Of a stretch of DNA of 64,000 nt, positions 57,641 to 64,000 are shown piece after piece. The notes below the pieces were generated by a model. The model searched no databases and was not told the DNA's origin. It saw nothing but the letters and a program-made list of their open reading frames with translations. This DNA comes from Hibiscus mutabilis (taxonomy: Eukaryota > Streptophyta > Magnoliopsida > Malvales > Malvaceae): the NCBI GenBank assembly GCA_019671005.1, contig CM033712.1:74598479-74662478 (forward strand). The letters run 5' to 3'. The number at the start of each line of letters is the position of its first letter. Positions within the stretch are counted from its first letter, which is position 1. The translations under genes were made by a program, and so were the position numbers.

Positions 57641-58031
57641 ACGTGGAAGTCTACCGGAATAGTACAGAGGGAGGATAGTGGTAATGAAGGGCCCACATAT
57701 GCATGAGAGAAGCACACGCCGTGGAGGAAAAAGTATGAAGGAATCTTTATAATGGAGGGATCGGACTCCTATCCTCCTCTCATGTCCATTTCATCTCTCT
57801 TTCTTCAAATATATATATTCTCGGAAACCATTAGGTTTGAAAGAAGATAATAGTTTGATAAAAAAAATAATACAGGGATGAAGAAAATAGTTTGATAAAA
57901 AAATAATACTGAAGTTAGAATTTGAGGTTAGGGATAAAATATAAATATTTGAATGTAGGGCCAAATTCAGAAATAAACTAATTTTTAAAATAATTTATAG
58001 CTCTGCCACTGAGATAATAGATAGGAATTTA

Positions 58032-58835
58032 GGGTTGGCATTCGATCGAGTCGAGTGTAGTCAAAAAATTTTGAGTTATTCGAGTTGACGCGTCTAATTT
58101 TATCATTCAAATTTTATTTAAAACTTTTATTTAAAATTTTATTTAAAACAAATTTAATTGCAATTATTTATAATGATATAGTATGGATTGATTCCAATTT
58201 AAATGACTTTCTCTAACCAACCATGTAAAATATACATATATGTTTCTTCATGTTCTTTTTCAGGTGTTTAAATAAATTTTTTGATGTTATTAAATAAATC
58301 AAATATTATATTATATAATATATTTATAATCATAATATAAATATATATTCCTTCTTTGACCAGTAGTTTTAGAACCCTCGATAATGTTAAAGCTAGAGCT
58401 CCAACAGCCATGTTGATCACAAATTCAGCACTGTCTGTGAAACCGTTGTTACTTGTTCGAACTCACAATAATAGAAAATTTTAAAGTATCGTGAAAGTTA
58501 GGTTTTAGAATTTTAGGGCCCTTGAGATTTAGGTTAAGGAAGTTGAGGGTTTTTCATTTAAATTCACGTATGATTGGTTGAAGAAAGAAAGTAAGGGATT
58601 GGAGAAGGTTAAAACATTAACTAAGGCTTAAAACTAAACCACGTAGTTTTAGATTTTCAAATTATTTGATTTTTCGGTTATTCAAACTTCTAAAATTCAG
58701 AATCAACTCGAACTCGAAATTTTAATAAGTTATCCAAGTGACTCGAATAACTCAAATAATTCGAATAACTCGACTCGAATAATTTGAAATTAAAAAAAAA
58801 TTAATTTTTTGAGTCGAGTCAAGTTTTGTCTACTC
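58032..58835. mobile_element. Foldback repeat of the CGAGT-rich family, copy 2
   Basis: Starts 'GGGTTGGCATTCGATCGAGT' after TA, and ends 'GTTTTGTCTACTC' before TTA. The arms contain 'GAGTTATTCGAGTTGACGCG' (also in copy 1 at about 46720) and 'CGACTCGAATAATTTGA'. An extra block of about 280 bp (around 58350-58640) not seen in the other copies is probably a nested insert. Confidence 0.5.
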
Positions 58836-59479
58836 TTAAATATGATTGATAAAAAAAGTTTGTATTATACGCACATAAATAAAGGATCATGCATAAAAAC
58901 TAACAATTCTTATAATTTTATGAGAAGGACATAACATAAACATCGAAACTTTTTTTTACATTTATTTTGTATTTTTAAAAATAAATTAATTATGAATTTG
59001 TCCTTCTCATTTTTCGATATTTATGTTATGTCCTCTAATCCTCGATCCTAATTTTGTTTTTACCTATAATTCATGTTTATTTTCTTTTTTTAGTGGTAAT
59101 TAATTCTCAACAAAATAATTTTATTCTAGTCATTTAACTCTACCAAAAAAATTTATGATTTAATGTTTAGTTGTTTATGGTTTAAGGTTTGGGGTCTAAG
59201 GTTAGTGTTTAATGTTTAAAGTTTGATGTATTAATTAAATGCCAACAAACCAACTAAATTTATGGATCATTTTTTTTGCTGAATATTAATAACATCTATA
59301 ATAGATTATATTTTTAAACATTCTATTTGATTTCATTGGAAAAAAATAAACATTAATTATAAGAATTTGTTAGTTTTTATGCATAACCTTAGGTGTGCAT
59401 AATAAAACCCTAAAAAAAGAAAATAAGTTACATGGATTTTCATTATTTTATATACTTGTATTTGATATTAGAAAATACT

Positions 59480-59720
59480 TTGATACGCAAGCTCTTGTAA
59501 ACTGTTTACACGAGCCTTTTAATTTTAGGATTTAAAGATTTAGGTCGTGGTTTAGGGTTTAAGTGTTTAGGTTGTAAGGGGTGGAATTTAAGGTTTATGG
59601 TTAGAATTTAGGGTTTTGGGTTTAAAGTTTAGGTTTCGGGATATTATGGCTAGAGATTTAGGTTTTGAATTTTATAGAAGGGTTGTGTAATTTTTTTTAC
59701 ACAGCTTGTGTATCAAAATA
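59480..59720. repeat. Telomere-like repeat block, second locus
   Basis: Degenerate TTTAGGG words ('GGTTTAGGGTTTAAGTG', 'GAATTTAGGGTTTTGGG') lie between 'GATACGCAAGCTCTTGTAAA' and 'TTTACACAGCTTGTGTATC'. This is the same inverted boundary motif as at 41.4-41.9 kb. Confidence 0.6.
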
Positions 59721-60072
59721 TAATCTTTTGATATTTGTGTTTACACTATCTATCTTAAACCTGAAGACATCTTTATGCGTTATGATAAAAATAAACTAAG
59801 ATAACTTTTAAGTATTTTCAACATCTTCCCAAAAGACATGTTTGATAGAAAATTTAACGTCGCTATATTTATATCTCAAGATCTTTTTTCTAACAAAAGA
59901 TCAACGTCCTTGTCTCTTTAAGACGTGACAATATATTGGGCAACTTTTAAATCTCAACCCTATTATATATATAATAAGAAATGAGGAATGATGTCAAGTG
60001 GTTGGTTTGGATGTTATACAAGATGATTGATCAAATTTAAAAAAAAATCAACAAAACCGACCAAATCAATTA

Positions 60073-60581
60073 GGGGTGAGTAAAACTCGATTGGACTAGA
60101 AAAATTGAGTTTTTTAACTCGATTCGATGCGAAAAACTTGACTCGTCTTAATTCGACTCAAAATTTCATAAACTCGACTTGAAAAAAATTAAAGTTTGAG
60201 TTCTAAAATAGAAATTTGAATAACTCGAAATTTTTAATAATGAGTGGATTGAATTTTAATTTCGAGTCAAGTACCTCAATTTTTCCTGATATATATACTG
60301 ATATAAAAAATATGAAGAAATATATGTCACATATGAAAAAATACGAAGAAATATATATGCATATCTTATATGATTGAAGAAAGTCGTTTAAATTAAAATC
60401 AAACTGTACTATACCATAATAAATAATTACAATTAAATTTGTATATGAACTCGAAAATTCGACTCGAATTTCATAAACTCGATTTGAATCGAAAAAATTT
60501 CAAGTAAAATTTGAGTTGTAAAATATGAAGTGTGAACTCAAATAACTCGAAATTTTTTCGACTCGATCAAACGTTCACCTC
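60073..60581. mobile_element. Foldback repeat of the CGAGT-rich family, copy 3
   Basis: TA-flanked, starting 'GGGGTGAGTAAAACTCGA' and ending 'CGTTCACCTC'. The middle shares 'GAAGAAATATATATGCATAT' and 'GTCGTTTAAATT' with copy 1, in inverted orientation. Non-coding. Confidence 0.6.
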
Positions 60582-62989
60582 TAAAATTAATCGTTTGTTC
60601 ATCGCAAAGTAAATCAATAAATAAAAGTATTATTTATGGATATATATTTATTTTAAAAAAGAAATCCATAAATATCATTCAAATAGAACGTTTTTACCAC
60701 TTTAGATATGCTTGTAAAAGTGGTATCACTATTCCCGCGCGTAAATGATAGGCATAAAGAACATTAATATTGGCCATCCAAATGTAAAGGCATCTATATC
60801 TCCCTTTGACAAGGACTGAAATAGAATTTTTGTTTGGTTTATATACTTTAAAAAGTTACACATCTCTTTATTCTTGATAAAATTTGTTCATGTTCGAATT
60901 GACTTCGATTTGTGGGTGAAAGTCTAAACTCTATTTAAAAGTGTTCAAATTGAATTATTAAAATTTTAAAGGATAAAATATAACTTTTTTTTATCATTGT
61001 TGTTGTTGAAGAAGAAGTAAAGGAAAGAATTTCATTAAAATCCAAATACATGGAATTATTATTGCTGTTGTTGTTTATTCTTTGATTTATGGTCAAATTG
61101 TATAGAAGATCCTTATACTACGTGTTTTTGACAAATTTAGCACCTATGCTATAATTTAATAATTTTTATTCTTTCTAAATGTGTACTTTAAAGCTACTAT
61201 ATCAACTTTTTTCGTTAGTACCGTAAAATCATTTGATGTGACTTTTACGTGAACATACAGTTATGTGATATATATATATATATTGACTTTTTTTATAGTG
61301 GGGGCAAATATAAAATAAAAAGTAGTTTCCCCCAATATATTTTTTATATTAATTATTTATTAAAATATTATCTTCTAAAATTATTTAACAAAAATATTTC
61401 TATTTCCGTCACGTAAGATAAAAGCGCTTTTCATCTGACGTGCTTTTAAAAAGCGCTGTTAACTGGAAGCTACTTCTATATATATATTTAATTATATATG
61501 TATAAGATAAAAATATAATATAAATGAAACTCAACAACGCTTTTTAAAAGTGTGTTAGATGAAAATCACTTTTGTCCTACTTATTTGAAATGAAGTATTT
61601 CACTAAATAATTTTTGAAAGGATGGTTTTGATAAATAATTAATATAAAAGGTACATTGGGGTGAATTTGCCATTAAAACAAAAATGACAGAATTAATGAG
61701 AAAAAATTGACCCTAAAATTAAAAATACACATTTCAAAAAGTAAAAGATTAAAAAGAATCAAATCATAGTACAAGGACGAAATCCACCAAAAATATATAG
61801 TACATGGACCATCGATAGAATTTGACCTTTATTTATTTAAGATATACATTCACAAGCTCAATTTTCATGTTTTCTTTGTTATTTAATTGACAATTATTGT
61901 TATACCATAACCTAGTAAGACATCATGCTTTTCCCCTGCTGAGAAATTAGTTCTTGTTTTCCCTCATGAAAGAAGCTTATTTCTTGGGAATTTATTCCTA
62001 TGAGAAAAAAGAGAAGATTTTATCTTATTTAATGGAGATCATATTAAGTTTAGGAGTATCAAAATAATTCATATTTAGAATCAAAAGAGTAGTCTCGGTG
62101 GTAAAAAGTGATGCATCACACGTAGATAACATGAGGTTAAATAGTCTAGTTTGCAGTCGTGTGTAAATTTATCCAGATTTGAGTCGAATACAAGTACTAT
62201 TTTATACTCGAATAAAATTATAAAAAAATATGTTTTCAACAAAAAAAATAAACCATAGTTAGATTGTAAATTACTCCAATTTTTCTTTTTGAAGTGGATT
62301 GCAAATATTTACTAAGTGTCCTTATTCGTGTGTGTTGTAGACTATGTTTAATTAGTATAAATAAATATAAAAGTACTTGAGACTGTTGTTGAAACTCGAA
62401 CTTTAATTCTCAATAAAATGTTATTGAATAGTCAGCCACTCCTATCAAAAAATAAGAAAAAAATGGATAGTATGAACTCCAATTAGATTATTGGTTATGA
62501 GGGTTCATCCCTAGCACTTCTTCGATTCATCCTTGACTATAATGGAGTAGATACTACAAGTGACAGAGGCATATGAGGGGTGGGGAGGTAATTTTTTTCA
62601 CATTTGTTTTCCTATATAAATTTTTTAAAATTGATTTTTTTTTAAATTTCTTCCTCACTTTTAAACATTTATATTTTGACTCCATCCTCAAATACGACGG
62701 TTCACTTTCCTCCATTTTTTGGAAGCTAACTTGCATAACAAAGCGTATATTTTATGACTATGATTGGTCTGAATAAATGGAAGAATACACCATAAATTTA
62801 ATACACATTATCATCAATGCTGATATGAGCTTAATAATTGTAATGCAAGAAGTTTGAATATTTTGGTCTATGTAAATTAATGCAATCTTAAAGTTATTGT
62901 TTCGGTGATTAAGTGACATTAGTACACATTGTTAAGGATTATATCTCTTATTTTTTAAAAAGAAAGAAGAAGATACGAAAGTAACATAT

Positions 62990-63480
62990 ATTTTTTTGAA
63001 CAGAGAAAAAATTTCATTCACTAAAACATTCAAACAAACACAATGAACAAGGCCTGACAGACCTAGAAACGAAGGCCACAAGGGTTTAGAAGCAAGCGGG
63101 CCAAAAAAGAGTCCCGGAAGACACAAGAAAGAACAACCCTCAAGGAGGTCGAAACACAACAGCAGACATGCACGAGGCTTGGGGAACAAGAGGGAGGCGT
63201 CGTACGCCTAGATCGACGAAGGATCCACTTAACAGAACTTGACGATAATTACCGAGAGCACTGTTGTGATTTCCAAGACGAAAACAAGGCCATGAAAGTT
63301 GAATGAACCAGAGTTTTTCTCGTTGGAACAAATATCGAAGGGTATAGGTTCCTCTGAGAGAGACTCGGAAGGAAACAAGCTCCAAGGCCACGAACGGATC
63401 AACCATCGAGAGAGGAGGTCGAAAAAGGCTCCGTCTGCAACCACGAGTAGACCACTAGACGTCGGAAGAAAAGAGCTCTC
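62990..63480 (-). mobile_element. LINE-like fragment, minus strand, 3' end
   Basis: Read on the minus strand, this G+C-rich block ends 'GAATGAAATTTTTTCTCTG' followed by 'TTC' and an A-run, the usual tail of plant L1-type LINEs. Overlapping minus-strand ORFs of 85-102 codons (62932-63537) show no recognised domain. The 5' end is probably truncated, and no convincing target duplication was found. Confidence 0.5.
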
Positions 63481-63489
63481 ATAATGAGT

Positions 63490-64000
63490 AGACAAAAGTG
63501 TGTTCTTAACATTATTTGAATAAATGAGCAAGTCCAAAGTAAAGCTTGGGACGCGTATAAATCATCCGAGTTCAATTTTTGTGAAGAACAATTAATGTTT
63601 TGCTTATAATTTAAAATTTAGATATTAAGATTTGAGAGAGATTTAGATTTTTTATTTTATAATAGTTCAAAAAAAAAAAATGTGTAAACTTTTTTATTAG
63701 CTATTTTAGCTTGCGTATAAAAATACTAATATATATGTATGAAGAACCAAGCAAAGATTCATGTTCAAACATTTGGACATATTCAATTTTTATTTTAATT
63801 TTTTTTAAATTAATTAAATGACCATACTTTATATTCACATCGAGTGCTAAAAATAAGTGCAAAACAAAAATTATCTAGAGTTGCTCGTACATATTCGAAG
63901 GATCATAACTAATATTCATATCAAAATGTATACGGGGCAAAGATGTCCAGAATGAATACTTTAAATGAAATAAAGTGTGTAAATAACGCAGATAAAGTCT
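63490..64000. other. Intergenic AT-rich DNA, nothing recognised
   Basis: No gene or clear repeat structure seen up to the window edge. Confidence 0.5.

Larger units (their letters stand above)
57700..62989. other. Intergenic repeats, no gene recognised
   Basis: After the metallothionein promoter there is no recognisable gene. The stretch holds two copies of the CGAGT-rich foldback family (58032-58835, 60073-60581), a telomere-like block (59480-59720) and AT-rich sequence. The 60-67-codon ORFs at 62554-62776 are low-complexity. Confidence 0.55.

Noticed and set aside
1..64000. CRISPR array, bacterial operons or organelle insertion
   Set aside because: No regularly spaced repeats, no operon layout and no recognisable plastid or mitochondrial gene; all genes are intron-containing or typical plant nuclear families.

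Overview
This is nuclear DNA of a eudicot plant. It is very AT-rich, has GT-AG introns, and holds six protein-coding loci of plant families separated by long repeat-filled gaps. The style of the repeats and my recollection of the proteins suggest Malvaceae (cotton or a relative), but the sequence alone does not prove this.

Layout. 1-11.1 kb: no host gene; two truncated LTR retroelements with their 3' LTRs pointing outward (6.3-10.5 kb) and a short relic of a second resistance gene beside one LTR. 11.5-14.5 kb (+): a broken CC-NBS-LRR resistance gene. 14.5-19.4 kb: repeat debris. 20.0-21.8 kb (+): a Golgi GlcAT14-type glycosyltransferase. 22.35-26.65 kb (-): a SPA3/SPA4-type light-signalling repressor, tail to tail with the glycosyltransferase. 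30.8-35.5 kb (-): a CDK-like kinase with a predicted myristoylated N terminus. 36-49 kb: nested repeats, including a 1.25-kb Mutator-like foldback element, a LINE-like insertion with a 16-bp target duplication, MITEs and telomere-like repeats. 50.3 kb (+): COX17 copper chaperone. 51.2-57.5 kb (-): a type-3 metallothionein. 57.7-64 kb: repeats and a second LINE-like fragment.

Most notable: a complete 5,796-bp Copia-type element sits in intron 2 of the metallothionein gene. Its two 468-bp LTRs differ at one base, and it is flanked by a 5-bp target duplication (ATAAT). Its interior is wrecked: the integrase core and the reverse transcriptase YVDD region are missing and the reading frames are broken. 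It looks like a very recent insertion of a non-autonomous element moved by enzymes from elsewhere. COX17 and the metallothionein, which both handle copper or other metals, are convergent neighbours.

Four of the six genes carry frame-breaking lesions: nonsense plus frameshifts in the NLR, one frameshift each in the glycosyltransferase and SPA genes, and nonsense plus frameshift in the kinase. The NLR is a convincing pseudogene. For the other three, single-base consensus errors and real loss of function cannot be told apart here. All exon coordinates come from reading splice sites and codon phase by hand.
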